Part shown: piece after piece, positions 34,471-46,927 of the stretch
Layout of the letters: the number at the start of each line of letters is the position of its first letter
Numbering within the stretch: position 1 is the stretch's first letter
Assembly: GCF_016801865.2 (NCBI RefSeq)
Contig: NC_068937.1
Location: 8,450,207 to 8,514,206, forward strand
Direction: 5' to 3'
Origin: Culex pipiens pallens
Taxonomy: Eukaryota > Arthropoda > Insecta > Diptera > Culicidae
DNA length: 64,000 nucleotides
Notes under the pieces: generated by a model
Database searches by the model: none
Seen by the model: the letters and a program-made list of their open reading frames with translations, nothing else
What the model was told of the DNA's origin: nothing
Position numbers and translations under genes: made by a program

Positions 34471-35780
34471 GACTATACTCTCGCAAAATAGCACTTTACT
34501 CACGTTTCTTTTCGTGAGGACTATCCCCTCGTTTTTTAACTTTGGGTGTACTCAAACTCTAGTTCAAAAATAAAAGTATTAAACTTACAATTACTGCCAT
34601 GGAATTAAAAGTTTAATGAAAAAGTGAGCTTAAAAGGTGTAAGTAAGTAACGATAAATAAAAAATCACGAAAGAATGTCTCGTGCTAAATTGCAATTAAT
34701 TTCCAACCAACTCGAGCTTTGAATTCCACCGCCAAATGCCTTCTCCGACACCGGTTAAAGGGTGTAGCCGCGTGGGTGGATCCCTTACTCAAATAAAAAT
34801 AAATCCCTCAATTAAAATAACTTTCGTCTTTGCTTCTTCTTTTTTCGCGAGGAATCAAAATCCACCTCGAATGTGCCCACCATTTCGCCATAATACTAAA
34901 ATAAAAACATGGCTCCCTTCGAGCATAAACAATAGCACAATACAGAAACCAGCAATGGTCAATTAATACAATTATCAAACGCCCCCGCCCCGGACGACGA
35001 CCACCCCACCAAGTGGCCAATTACCTTAGGGTGGTTCCACCTTGGTTTGCTCATTGCACTTTTCTTCAGCGAATAATGGAAAATCGAAAGTGCTGCCGCA
35101 CGCTCGCTGCGGTCATGCGTTGACTTGCAAAAAAGCTCCCTGCCCAGCAGAAAGAAAAAAAGAAGCTTTTTTGCGAGGAGACTTCAACGGCGGTGGTGGC
35201 GACGAGCAGCGGAAGGAAGTCAAAGGCTCAACAAACAAACGGAAAAGTCTCAGTCGAACGAACCCGCGCACGAAACCATCGATCGAGACTCTGTACACAG
35301 CAGTGTGTAATAGGGTGCGGTTCCTCGTTTTGCGCAATTATATCACTCTGCGATGTGTGTTAGGTGCAGCTACTAAAAGCTCGAAACAACAAGCCGGGGA
35401 GGGTTTCCTGAAGTTGGCTGCGTTCGAAGAATGGCAATTATGGCGAGTTTTGAGGGAAAGAAATAAAAGAAGTTGAAAAAAACTGGCGTAGATTATGCCA
35501 ATTTGGCGCACGATAGAGTTATAGAAAAAATAGGGAGGGGAAGGGAGCAAAACCCTATTGTTTCGGACGAATCGAATCGAGCAATCAAATTAAGCTATCG
35601 AGCGCGCGATAAAACTTTGGAGGGCCTAATTTGCATGTGTGTGTGATCATGTGTGAGCGAATGGGGTGGAAACATCAAATTTCCAAACAAAAACAAACAA
35701 CCGATGATCGAACAACAGTAATTTTCGGGGTCGATTGAGTCGGCGATGGGCGCTCAGGGTGAATGGGAGGACTACCGTTA
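34471..35780. other. Repeat-poor intron block, possibly regulatory
   Basis: About 34700-35760 is less AT-rich and shows no recognised element. The + frame 35042-35476 (144 codons) and the antisense frames overlapping it have no codon bias and no acceptor or donor of quality, so I do not call a gene. Of note is ACGAAACCATCGATCGA, which occurs at 35271 and also at 31485 after exon B. Confidence 0.4.
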
Positions 35781-37901
35781 CGGCTGCTTTTTAATTTTTT
35801 TTTTTTTTGATAATCAAGCAACGATGAATTAGATCACTTTATGCAGTAAAGATTTCATTATTGACTTCAAAATATTATAATCATGATTCAGCAAATAGAA
35901 TTACCTGTAAAACTGATCATTTTATTTTTTTTAGTAGAAATCTTGAAAACTGTGTCAAACGTGATTTGTAGATCAACCCTACATAAATAACCTCTTAATA
36001 TGTAGCAGATTTTGACTTTTTTTACTGTTTTTACAGCTAAACATAAATAATAAAAAAACATTGTTTTAGTTTTTACTTGCAAACAAAGCTGATAGAAAAT
36101 AATGTTGATTTTTTCTCTACTCCTCCAAGAAAAAAAAACAAAAAGTCTTCGCTGCAAAATAACGTTTCTTTAAAATAATACAACTTAATTTCAAATTTCA
36201 AACGGGATTTTGAAATTTCGAATAAAAAGTAACACAAAAAGCTTTGTACATCTTTATAATTTTAATTATCAGTAATTTTGAAGTTTTTTTTTCTAAATCT
36301 TTTACGTTTTTTTACCGATTTTTGGTCCCAAAATTTAAATTTTGCCAAAAGACTTAAAAAAAATTGATTCATAAATAAGCTTTATGCAATGTATTCTGAA
36401 TCGTTAACAAATTTTCACAAAGAAAATAATAATTAAAGTAAATTAATTTTGCCCACTGATTTGTTGGGCAAACTTTTATAGAGAGGGTAGGGTTGCCAGG
36501 TTGCCAGATAAATCTGGGAATGCCAGATTTTTCAAATGCCCAAATGCTTTATGCCCATTTGATAAACTTTTTGATTCAAACGAACGAATTGGAAATTTAA
36601 AAAATTAGAATGTGTTTTTCTTAAAGGAAATGTTAATTCAACATTTTCAAGGCCATAAAATCAATTAATCCATCTGATTTTTACAAACTTTTGAATTAAT
36701 TCATATCATACCTCCCCTTCACCGTTCAGAATTGTTAGATTTTCGGCTGTCAGATATTTTCAAATTTTTAATAGAAACTTTGCCAAATTTTTCAAACCTT
36801 TAGGGCGGGGTGGTGACAAAAACCTGAAATAAAATTAGCAGTTTTCTAATATTAAAAAAAATAAACATTTTTTTCCCAAATGTACTAAAAAAAATTAAAA
36901 AAAAACTCCATTAAAAAGTATTACCAAATTTACATTAAAAAAATCTCTTCGTTTTTTACGATCGAATGCACAATTTTTTAGAAGAAGCCAGTAAAAAGTT
37001 AAAATTACCAAATTTAAAACAAATTTTTATTCGAAAATTGCAACCCGAATAGATAAAAACCATTTAAATACTATTCATCGTGTGGTGATCGAACTTAACA
37101 TTACATCGATAGTACCTTTAAGCATACAGTTTGAGTATTATTTAATAACGGTAATAAGGGGCCATCCATAAACACCCGCCACCATGTCTCAAATGGTAAA
37201 ACAGTCTGACGTAATGGCGGTTAGCTAAATGTCACCATTGCTCAAAGTGTCATTGTATGAAGTACTATGATAATCATTGTTATTTTTTGTTCGGGAAAAT
37301 TTTCAAAATCGTTTTTTGTCGATTGCATCATTTATCAATCAGTGTCAAAATTTATTTGGCAGTGTTGCCAAAAATGTCAAGGAAATGTTTAAACATATTT
37401 TGAGCCTAACATTTCAAAAAGGCGTGTAATTTTTGTAAGCAAGAGTAAAATAAAAATTTATTCTGAAATTTTAAAAAAACCTGTTAATTCTGATGAACAA
37501 TAAATTGAAGATAATTTAAAAATATTTTGTTTTCATTACAAAACAATTAATTTGTTTGAAGTTTCGATATTTTTATATGTCGGAGCACAAAATTTCATTA
37601 TCAATTTGGTTATGTGTGGGAAAATGTTAGAAAAATCAACCCTGCTTTCATTATTCTTTTTTTTTTTTTGGTTTTAGAGGACTTTTATAAAATATCGAAA
37701 ACATGGTCGAAATAATAATTAGATACATAATTTTATTTAGAACCGAAACGTACTTTAGCGAAATTTTGATAAAATGTGTCGTTTTCAAGATAAAATCACC
37801 AAAAGTTTTTGTTTACAATTTTTCACTAACTTTTCAATTTACAGCTTGAATTACTAGGCAATACTTTTAATCCAAAACTGTACTAGTAAACTTTAGCGTG
37901 C
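35781..37901. other. AT-rich intron DNA with a truncated MITE
   Basis: Mostly poly-A/T rich. GGTTGCCAGGTTGCCAGATA at 36492 recalls the array at 56.6-59.0 kb. GGGGCCATCCATAAACAC at 37158 is one end of the Harbinger-like MITE family, and its partner end is missing. No gene seen. Confidence 0.45.
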
Positions 37902-39330
37902 ATGCGTTTCCTACACCAATTACTGCCAAAAAATGCGATAATGGACCCGCTCAAAACCGCAAACCACGTTCAAAACAAAAATTTAATTAAAAATTTACCA
38001 CTTATTACGAACCACAATACTCTAATGGCACACACACACATACAAACACGAACACTTCCACCCCGGGAAAAGCACCTTCCACCCAAAACAACCCCTCGCG
38101 CGCCAAAGAAAGTGCAAAAAAAACTCTCTTCTTCTCCCTCTCCCTCTCTCGCTCTATTGTCTGTTTTGTTCTCCTCCTCCTTCTTGCTTCCTCCCTTCGC
38201 CAGAGCTTGCTTCGATCGCGCGCACGAGCTCTTCAAAAAACGCTTCATTGTTCAAGCGTGCTCACTTGGTGTCTACCCCTTCCCCGAAAAAGAGATCCGA
38301 ACCGAACTAACCTACCGTAATGGCCTCCTCACCGACCGACGGCAGCGGTTCGGCGCCAGAAGCTCCTACTCCGCACTGGCAGTCCTAGGGTTATGGCCGT
38401 ACCGTAAAGAGATCCGCGCGTCCTCCCCCTCGAAAAAAAAGAAGTAGTGTCTCGAAAGTGTTTCGCCGCAGGTCACCATGTTCCGACACGACGGCGACCT
38501 TCCACCGAGGACGGGCAGTCCGGAAGGGCAGTGTTGCCAGACGTGTGTGTAAAGTAGCGCGCGCTCCTGAAGACTCTGCAGATATTGGAGGACTCTCGGA
38601 GGAGGTAGCGGGGGGCATTGATAGATATTACCACTCTTCACCTAGATTTTTCCCGGGAACCCGGTGCAGTTGCAGCAAAACCCGTCCTTCAAGTTACGGC
38701 ACCGACTGTGCAGCGGCAAAACCTGATCGGACGGACGGAGCAGAAATAGCTCCGTGGAATCAGACCAAGCCGATCGTGGCGTAGTTAGTCACTGGCGATT
38801 AGACGGACTGGCAAGAAGTGCTTTTTCTTCCAGGGAAAGTGTGTGTGGTGATCGGTGCAGCGTGAAGAAATTCTCAAGTGCAGAAGATCGCGGAAGAACT
38901 CCGAAAAAGTCCCAGAACAAAAAAAAACAAAAGAAAAACGAAACGGTTGTTAGCAGTGCCTACTAAGGTTGTGCAAGAAGCGAAGTGACGCGAAGAAAAA
39001 CGGGTGTTTATTTACAGTTTTTGGACAGTTTTTTGGGAGAGTGGCGTTTAGTTGTGGTGAGAGAAGGAGAGGGAGATTTGGGCTTTACTTTGTTTTTTTT
39101 TTGGGTGACCAGTGAACACGTGCGAGAGAGAAAGACAGAGTGCATTTTGGCGTTGATGGTGATGATCTCTTGGGCGGGGATGGCCGGCGTGCGATATGGA
39201 CCCTTAAAAGAGCGAGGTGGTACCTTAAATGTGGAACAAATTGCGTTTTTTTTTGGGTTGAGATCTGCAAAGTCGGTGATTTGCGATCGGTTGTTATTGA
39301 TTTGGTGATGCAATTATTTGTTTTTTTTTT
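37902..39330 (+). promoter_or_regulatory. GC-rich island, candidate alternative promoter or leader exon
   Basis: Composition rises sharply at about 38050-38960. The block starts with pyrimidine-rich CTCTCTCGCTC text (complement is GAGA-like), then CpG-rich DNA. A short ORF (ATG 38320 to TAG 38386) uses G/C-ending codons. Donor-like GTTGTG|GTGAGAG lies near 39056. The 181-codon frame 37902-38447 is not convincing as a protein because its first third is ordinary AT-rich text. It could be the promoter and untranslated first exon of another forked isoform, which is unproven. Confidence 0.35.
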
Positions 39331-39922
39331 TGTAAATTGTTAATTTGAAATTAGCGATTTAATAATCGTTTACGAAATGCTTAAATTGTCTTGCTAAACT
39401 GAATTTTTTATTGAAGTTTATTAGTTTTGCAAATCCGATTTCATTGGAAAATAAGATTGTGCAGTATAGTTTAAAAATTTTAACCTCCTGCGTTGGTTAC
39501 CCACCATTTTTTAAAATTAAATTGTTCAAAATAATGACGAATCTTTTCATCATTTACATCCCTTTCTTTGATAATTGTTTTCCACAAAACAAAATCTATT
39601 TCAATAAAAAAAATTGCTTTGTTAGAGTTGTCTTACCACTACTGTCGTATACTTAACCAACGATAAAAAAAAACAAAATATCAAAATTTCATAACATGGA
39701 CTTGAAAACTTTTCAAAGATTACCTATTTCCAGAAAGAGTTTCATAACATAGAAGAATTACCTTGAAAGCACTATTGCGTTGTTTAACTGCCCTTTTTTT
39801 TCGTTTTTTTCGTGCCATTTTGAGCAACTTATCTTATGTTTTTGTTCACTTATTTTTAAGTGTTTTTATTCCGATATTACCGAATTACCGAATTGTTAAT
39901 TTATTTTAAGTGTTTTTATATA
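39331..39922. other. AT-rich intron DNA
   Basis: No feature recognised. It is bounded on the right by the MITE target site. Confidence 0.35.
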
Positions 39923-40083
39923 GGGACCATCCACAAACCACGTGGACACATTTTTGGAGATCTCCGACCCCCCCCCCTTCGTGGACATCTGTCCCTACAA
40001 AAAAAATCTTTTTTGTATGGAGCGTGGACAATCGCCATACCCCCCCCCCCTCTAAAGTGTCCACGTGGTTTATGGATGGCCCC
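39923..40083. mobile_element. Harbinger-like MITE, 161 bp
   Basis: GGGACCATCCACAAACCACG and its inverse CGTGGTTTATGGATGGCCCC form the ends, with a 3-bp duplication ATA (39920-39922 and 40084-40086). C-runs near both ends face the centre. The whole element is close to palindromic. Confidence 0.9.
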
Positions 40084-40830
40084 ATACATTAATCTTGTTT
40101 AGTTTTTGTTTTTTATATGTAGTTTTATACAACCTTTTTGCTGTTTTCATTATTTTCCACTCACTTTTTCGATGTTTGAGTTTTTCCCCTTTTTTATATA
40201 TAAACTTTAACCATTAGTCCCAACAAAGTGTGTCAAAACATAATCTTGGACATAATTAAAACTTCGGAATGTTTATTTTGACATAAATGAAGAGCATATT
40301 AGTCAAAAATACGGTAAAGGTTGACCCCAGAAAAATCCTTTTTGAACATTGACAAAGTTATATGAAACAAGTAAAATCATTAAACCTAAGATTTAAATTC
40401 AGTAGATTCAAAATAGGTCAAAAAGTTGATGTTTTAAATTTTTTAGGCCGAAGCCATTTGATGACAGCATATTCTTAGATAAATTTTCACTGTTTTCAAT
40501 TTAAACCGTAGAATCGTCATAATTTTTTTTTCAAAAACTTTATTTGTGATTTAATTTTAATGCTTTTCAAACAAAGCAAGGAAGATTTTATCGGTAATTT
40601 TTATCGTTATTATTACATTCATAGCTTTTATATATTCTGCTCCCAGTGCTCATAACACATACACAGTGTTGCCAGACGTTTTTTTTACCCTCATTCGAGA
40701 AGTCTTGAAAGCGTTTTGAATTATGGAATTGTAATTAATTAAAAAAATGAGTTTCATTTACTTACACTTTACTTGTGCCGCTCTGTTGAAATTGTCGAGA
40801 GTGTTATTCTCATGGGTTCATTTAAAAAAA
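40084..40830. other. AT-rich intron DNA
   Basis: No coding-like frame. GTGTTGCCAGACG at 40667 is a lone motif of the TGCCAG type. Confidence 0.35.
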
Positions 40831-41040
40831 AAAAAGCTCACCCGTAAAAAAAGTGCCGATATTGAGAATCGAACCCAAGACCTTAAATATACCGAATCCG
40901 CGCCCTTGCCGTTTCGGCCACCAAGGTTCGATGAATAAGAGACGGTAATTTGCCGATATAAGCCTCTGGGGTGAACTGTTTCAATGAACGAATGAACACA
41001 GTTATGTGGTGGTTCACTCGCGAGAGATTTATTCGACAAT
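40831..41040 (-). mobile_element. tRNA-derived SINE, minus strand, copy 2
   Basis: On the minus strand about 40855-40930 shows an A box TGGCCGAAACGGCAAGG and a B box GGGTTCGATTC, followed by a T-run. The flanking GTTCATTCGTTCATTGAAAC and CTTATATCGGCAAATTACCG match the copy at 34.3 kb. The head resembles a class II (Leu or Ser type) tRNA. Confidence 0.7.
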
Positions 41041-41317
41041 TTTATTTTGGTAGAGCTAGAGCTCTCGGCTTTCTATTGTGGGTGCATCATTTTTTAAATT
41101 ATGTGTGATTTCACATTTTCAAAAAAAAAATGGTTTTCCGTTTATTTAGAACTAAAGTAATTTTTCTGTGCATAGCTTATTATTCATCTTACAATAAAAA
41201 AAATATCAAATTTTGTGAACAAAAATTTTCGAGTCCAATCAAATGAAACATTTTCAATTTTAAAAAAATAAATAAATTACAAATTTGTGCGCATAGAGCC
41301 CTCAGGGATGTTCCCAT

Positions 41318-42665
41318 GCACAGTGGTCCGAAACCGAAATCTAGCGTGATAAAATTGATAGCGGCCACACGTTAAGATTTAGAGCTTTGGTGTCTTCGGG
41401 ACAAATGATCAGAGTCAATAGGGGCATCTTTTGGTATGGTAGACATTAGGGTGGTCCAAATTTAAGGGTGGTTCAGAATTTTTATTTTGGCGGGATGACG
41501 AGATAGCGCTTCGGTGTCTTGAGAAAAGTTGTAGGGAACACTATTCTGAGCAACTTTGCTGAAGAGCACAAAGCTCTATCTTCAAACGGGAAGTTTCTAG
41601 AGCCATTTTTGTAAATTAGGTTGAGGTGTCTATGAAAAAATGAGTTTTTTGAATTTATTAACTCAGGCTTATGTCGTAGCGAGATGGTGTCTTCTAGACA
41701 TTTGTAGAGCTTATCATAACACACATTTATCTTCCTAGAGAGCGAAAATTTGACCTTTTAAACGAAAGTTATAGCCAAAATACGATGAAAAAGACGCCAT
41801 TTTGAAATGTGAATAACTTGAAAAGGTGGTGAAGGTTTACCTCGCTCTTAGAAGCATCTGAAAGTACACATTCTAGAGTACATTTGCTGAAAATATCTCG
41901 GAGGTCTTTTTTGTTTAACTCATTTAATCTCAATTTGAAAATGAGCATTTTTATATCGTTTTTTGCCCATAACTTTTGATAGAATTGACCAAAATTCGTT
42001 TTTCAAGCATGAAAATGTTCATTTTGACAAGCTCTACAATTGTCTAAAAGGGCCCAAAAATGTACAAAATGATCTAGTGGTTGTAAAAGAAGAAACGAGT
42101 TTTAGCTGAAATATTTCAGGAATCAACAAAATAATTAAATTTATTCCTGAAATATTTCAGCTAAAACTCGTTTCATTTCAAAATGGCGTCTTTTTCATCG
42201 TATTTTGGCTATAACTTTCGTTTAAAAGGTCCAATTTTCGCTCTCTAGGAAGATAAATGTGTGTTATAATAAGCTCTACAAATGTCTAGAAGACACCATC
42301 TCGCTACGACATAAGCCTGAGTTAATAAATTCAAAAAACTCATTTTTTCATAGACACCTCAACCTAATTTACAAAAATGGCTCTAGAAACTTCCCGTTTG
42401 AAGATAGAGCTTTGTGCTCTTCAGCAAAGTTGCTCAGAATAGTGTTCCCTACAACTTTTCTCAAGACACCGAAGCGCTATCTCGTCATCCCGCCAAAATA
42501 AAAATTTTGAACCACCCTAAAATTTGGACCACCCTAATGTCTACCATACCAAAAGATGCCCCTATTGACTCTGATCATTTGTCCCGAAGACACCAAAGCT
42601 CTAAATCTTAACGTGTGGCCGCTATCAATTTTGTCACGCTAGATTTCGGTTTCGGACCACTGTGC
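41318..42665. repeat. Giant inverted repeat with 492-bp arms
   Basis: Arms 41318-41809 and 42174-42665 are inverted copies with only scattered differences; I judge about 98% identity by eye. The loop is 364 bp. It contains a second, 30-bp hairpin (GTTTTAGCTGAAATATTTCA at about 42098 against its inverse at about 42151) that abuts the right arm. Each arm carries the same 80-codon frame (41482-41724 minus, 42259-42501 plus) with one residue changed. That is a trivial result of the symmetry and not evidence of a gene, as codon use is AT-rich. Confidence 0.95.
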
Positions 42666-43181
42666 CATGGAAGGACATGTACGGAACGATTCGAGTTTAT
42701 GATATTTATGATAAGTGACTTTTTACGGTCAAAACTTGAAATTTTGCGGCTTGAAATAACGCAAAATTTCATTTCACAGCAATATGGACATTTCATCAAA
42801 TGTGTGCAAAAATGTTTTATTAATTTAAATTGACTGAATGCATAAAATTCTAATTTCCTTACGCCTAGATACTTTATTTTTACATGATTTTTTAAATTTT
42901 GTTTGACAATATATTCGATTTTTCAAAAAAAAAAAAATTTTATATAAAAAAATCGAAAATAAAAAAAACCACTATTTAGGAACTTAAACTTTAAGTGAAA
43001 AAGCCGAATGAGCAATTAGGATTTTTTCCGTGTACCTATTTTTTCTGAATAGTCCCAATCATAACCTACAACTTTGCCGAAGACACCAAATTGTTGAGAA
43101 AGTTCCTTCTCAAGATACAGATTTTCGAAAATTCACATGCCCATTTTGTGTGACTAGCCCTCAAAATTGTATGGAGCCTTG
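42666..43181. other. Repeat debris
   Basis: About 43018-43150 (GTACCTATTTTTTCTGAATA, ACAACTTTGCCGAAGACACC) is an inverted relative of about 47560-47640 and resembles parts of the 41.3-kb inverted repeat. Nothing coding. Confidence 0.45.
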
Positions 43182-43331
43182 GGGGCCATCCATAAACTAT
43201 CCATAAACCACGTAAGGGGGGGGGGGGGTTCACACTCCATACACAAAGTTTTTTATGGAGAGATTTTTTTTATATGGACAAATGTGGTTAAATTTCCCAA
43301 AAAAGTATCTACCTAGTTTATGGATGGTCCC
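43182..43331. mobile_element. Harbinger-like MITE, 150 bp
   Basis: GGGGCCATCCATAAACTA and TAGTTTATGGATGGTCCC form inverted ends, flanked by the 3-bp duplication TTG (43179-43181 and 43332-43334). A run of 13 G lies inside the left end. Confidence 0.9.
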
Positions 43332-43334
43332 TTG

Positions 43335-45004
43335 TATGGAAAAAAAATGACGCAAGATGACTGCATTTGTCATGATGCATGAACAAAGTTTCAATCAAAT
43401 TATAAAAAAAACAAAGAAATCTTGAAAAAAAAATTGCGAAGTTCTAAAGAATAACTCTACTTTGTTTATTTCATATGGTACATTTTTTCCTTATTGTTTT
43501 CCAAAATTATTTGCCTGCCATTTCAGTTTTATTTTCAATATACGAGTTTTTCGTTTTTCTTAGTTTGTTTTGGGATAGGTATTAATTTGGAAAAAGCCCC
43601 ACCTCGCATAATTTCAGATTTTTTGCAGATAAGGCGATTTTCAATAAAGAAAATTAAGAATCATTTGGAAACATTATCAACCAATCGGAACACTTTGTTA
43701 TGCTCAATATGATATTGTAATTTGTTACTTGGTTTTAAATTTGTGTAAAGGTTTTCTCGTCTATTTCGCTTATAAAAAAACATGAAATAATAAAATTATA
43801 ACAAAAAGAATCTATGTTAATACAATGCATGACCTTGTGATAATTGAAGACATTTTACCCAAGGGCAAATACTCTTTAAACTTTGATTGAAATATTTAAA
43901 AAACCCTGTACTTTTGAAATAATATGATATAATAATATAATATAATATAATAATATGAAACAATATGATCGAATTCCAAAATAATGTGTAAATTTCTGGA
44001 TAACTTTTAGATGTTGTCATTTAAGAAAAAAATGAAGGAACAGCTCAAAAGAAAGTCCAAATTTCTTTTTCTCATAAACTAACAGCTGGAAAAATTAAAA
44101 AAGAAACAAATTTCAAAGGCTTCTGAGAAAATTATTTCATCAAAGAATATAAAAAAAATCTAGTATTTTTTTCACGATGAATAAGAATTGCTTACATCCT
44201 GAACTAATGTATTTTTTTCAAAGTTGTATTAAATTGAAAAATAATTTTCAAAATCACTCTTCGATAAGCAAATAATCCTAGTTATTAACACATTTGCCAA
44301 AGCTGCATTGCCACTTTCCCTTTATGGCTCAGATGGGCACCCTTCGCAGTGTTGCTGGTGTTGTTTTTTGTGCGTGAAATTGCTACTAATGACAACAATA
44401 GAGAGCGCTCGAGCGCAGGGTTGTCACCCGACCGTAAAAGTGTCACTTGCTGCTCACGCAATTGCAAAATTAGCTCAAATTAAAGCTTTATTCGTTCCAT
44501 GAACACATTTGCTTACCCCGGGAGGTGTTGTCTCGAGGGGGTGAAGTAACGTTTATAATTGGTTGTGTTTTGTCTTTCTTGAGAGGACACGATTTCACTT
44601 TTTCTTTCGCGATGCCATTCAACTAGGCTAAATTAATTATAAACAATATAATGTGATATTGGTAACGATAGCAAAGCAGGCTCGAACTAAGCAAAATTCT
44701 CTCCAGCTTAAAAGTCGACTGCTGCAGCTCGCTACATTCCATCGCGCCAGGACAACAAAAGTGCTCTCAAACCAAATCGAGCGAAAAGTGAAAGCTCTCT
44801 TTTCTGCTGTTCGACATTGCTGCACGGAAAAGGACCTGTAAAGGTATGGCGTGGAATGTTCATTCACTTGTACCTTATAAACATGGATGTTTTTGCCCCC
44901 TTGTTACAATGTTTCGTTGAAACGAAAAAAGTACAGATAGGGTTCCATACTGACTTAAAGTAGGTGATTTTTGTTATTTGAAATAAATAAATCTGTTTTT
45001 TTTT
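43335..45004. other. AT-rich DNA, then a repeat-poor block
   Basis: 43335-44280 is AT-rich, with an (ATAAT)n-like stretch at 43921-43960. 44280-44850 is less AT-rich, contains GAGAGCGCTCGAGCGC at 44402, and has short antisense frames without bias. It may be conserved non-coding DNA. No gene called. Confidence 0.4.
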
Positions 45005-45126
45005 AAAGGTCCAATAAAGCAAATTTTCAGTTTTTGCTTTTTGGGTGTTTTTGAAACCGCTTGAGTCAGGAGTACTAAAAAACACCCAAAAAGCAAAAAC
45101 TGAAAATCGGGTTTATTGGACCTTTT
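45005..45126. mobile_element. Palindromic MITE (GCTTTTTGGGTGTTTTT family), copy 2
   Basis: AAAGGTCCAATAAAGC and its near-inverse GTTTATTGGACCTTT form the ends. The centre pairs GTTTTTGCTTTTTGGGTG with its inverse. It is better preserved than the 33.3-kb copy. Confidence 0.88.
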
Positions 45127-46765
45127 CAAAAAAAAAAAAAAAAAAAACTCCAGAAATGCAAAATAATGATTTCTTAGAGTATGTGTTTCGTAAATTTGTC
45201 AAGGAAAATACTCTTTATTTTTCTTACTTAACGGAAAACAACCACATTTCAGCCCATAAAGTGAGCTTGAGCAAGCATAGCTTAATGCCCCCTTAATTAA
45301 AATGCACACCATTACAATTTATGACCAACACTGCCAAAGTCCACAAACCCCACCTAGGGAGGCGTCGCGACGCCACAATGGACGCCGTCGGAGGCCGTTC
45401 ATTTTCCAATCAAATCGTCCCTCCAAGCAGAACCGGGCTGCTTTGTTTTTTTTTTTTTTGCTGCACTATTTTTTGGCATCGTACTAGCCACTGTGCCTAA
45501 TCGCGGCAGGGGGTCTTCCATAATTTTTGCAACCCGACGTAATGTAACGAGTGCGCACTGTTACACTAATTGCAAATTGGACGCTGCATATGTGCCACTT
45601 GGGGCCCCCTCGAATGGCAAATTTTGAGCAACAGGTAATAAATTCACGAAGGAAAGAAAGAAAAAGTTTGCGGCGTAAGAAAAAAAAATACTTTTTCCTA
45701 TTTATTAGTTATTTAGGTTTAGCTATGGTTGGTGTTATGTGTTGCCCCTTGCATGGTGCATACATAAGTACCCAGGTTTTGATTCAACAGAGGGGTAGTT
45801 GAAGTTTGCAATGGGTAATTTTGAGTGGCGTGGCAGCGAGGTGTTAATATATGGATTAGATACAGCACTTATTTATTGAAGATTGATCAATCCAAATCGG
45901 TCACGGTTGTTTATGAAAACATTTGTGAATTTTTAATGTTCAAATACCAGACCAATTATATCTTTTCTCCTAAAAATATTTAAAGGGATTATATCTTCAA
46001 ATGTATTGTTCAATTTCCACATTTCATGTGTTGCAATAATCTTTTCTCTAAATACAATTTTGAAAAGGACGGCTTTTGACCTCGCCTTTAGACGGGTTTC
46101 GATCTAAAAAGCCGTCAAAAATCAAATTTTCAACCAATTTTTGAACTTAAAAAAGCATTGGAGAAAGAACTCCTCATATTTCAGAAAATTTTAGGGTTGG
46201 AAGTTTGACTTGTTTTATGACACTTTGCCAGTGTTTTTAAAAATGCAATTTTTTTGGGGTCAACAGACTATGCCTCTACGCATTTTTTTTCCAATTTAAA
46301 TGATAATGATGCCATTCTATAGCAGAAAATGTGGGAAACAGGCAAACAATTGAAAAAGTAAATATAAAAACATGACAAAAAAAACTAGAAAGGCAAAATG
46401 TAATAAGGTGGTAGAATAGGCCAAATACTATTAAAAACAAACTTAAAGTAAACAAGATAAATGCAAATTAAAATACTAAAATAAAACAAGAAAAGTTAAG
46501 CTTTTCGTAGAACAAAAGTTACTCAAAATGACCTCCTGGACAAGTGAAAAAAGAATGTTAGAGAGAGATAAAAGAGGTAAAAACAAAAAAAAATGTTATG
46601 AGTTTTTCTCAAAAAAAGTTGATTTGTGATTGAAAAAAAGTTTTTCGAACCATTCTAACTTAGCTAAGACCACCCTAATGACCGAATAAAAATAATTGTC
46701 TGATTATTTGGCTCAGGGAACCTTGTAGCTAACTTGTTTCTAATTTTATATGGAATGGCTGAATT
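45127..46765. other. Mixed intron DNA with a palindrome and a dispersed repeat
   Basis: At 45361 lies GGCGTCGCGACGCCAC, echoing the palindrome at 19970, inside a repeat-poor stretch (45300-45640). About 46178-46440 is a diverged copy of the 24085-24320 repeat. No coding signal. Confidence 0.45.
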
Positions 46766-46927
46766 GGGACCATTCATAAACAACGTGGAAATATTTTTGG
46801 AAATCTAGAACTCAATTTTTCTCTCATCCCACATTGTGAATATTGGCCATACAAACAAAATTGTAGTGTTAACAATCGTAAAACCTCCCCCACACCCTTA
46901 ATTTCAAACTTGGTTTATGGGTCATTC
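46766..46927. mobile_element. Degenerate Harbinger-like MITE
   Basis: The left end GGGACCATTCATAAACAACG fits the family. The right end (TTGGTTTATGGGTCATTC) is mutated. No target duplication remains. Confidence 0.6.

Noticed and set aside
35042..35476. 144-codon gene
   Set aside because: No codon bias, no domain, overlapping open antisense frames and no convincing splice sites.
37902..38447. 181-codon gene
   Set aside because: The first part is ordinary AT-rich text and codon bias is absent. The antisense frames are equally open.
41482..42501. Pair of nearly identical 80-codon ORFs as a duplicated gene
   Set aside because: They are mirror images created by the inverted repeat arms, with AT-rich codon use and no domain.
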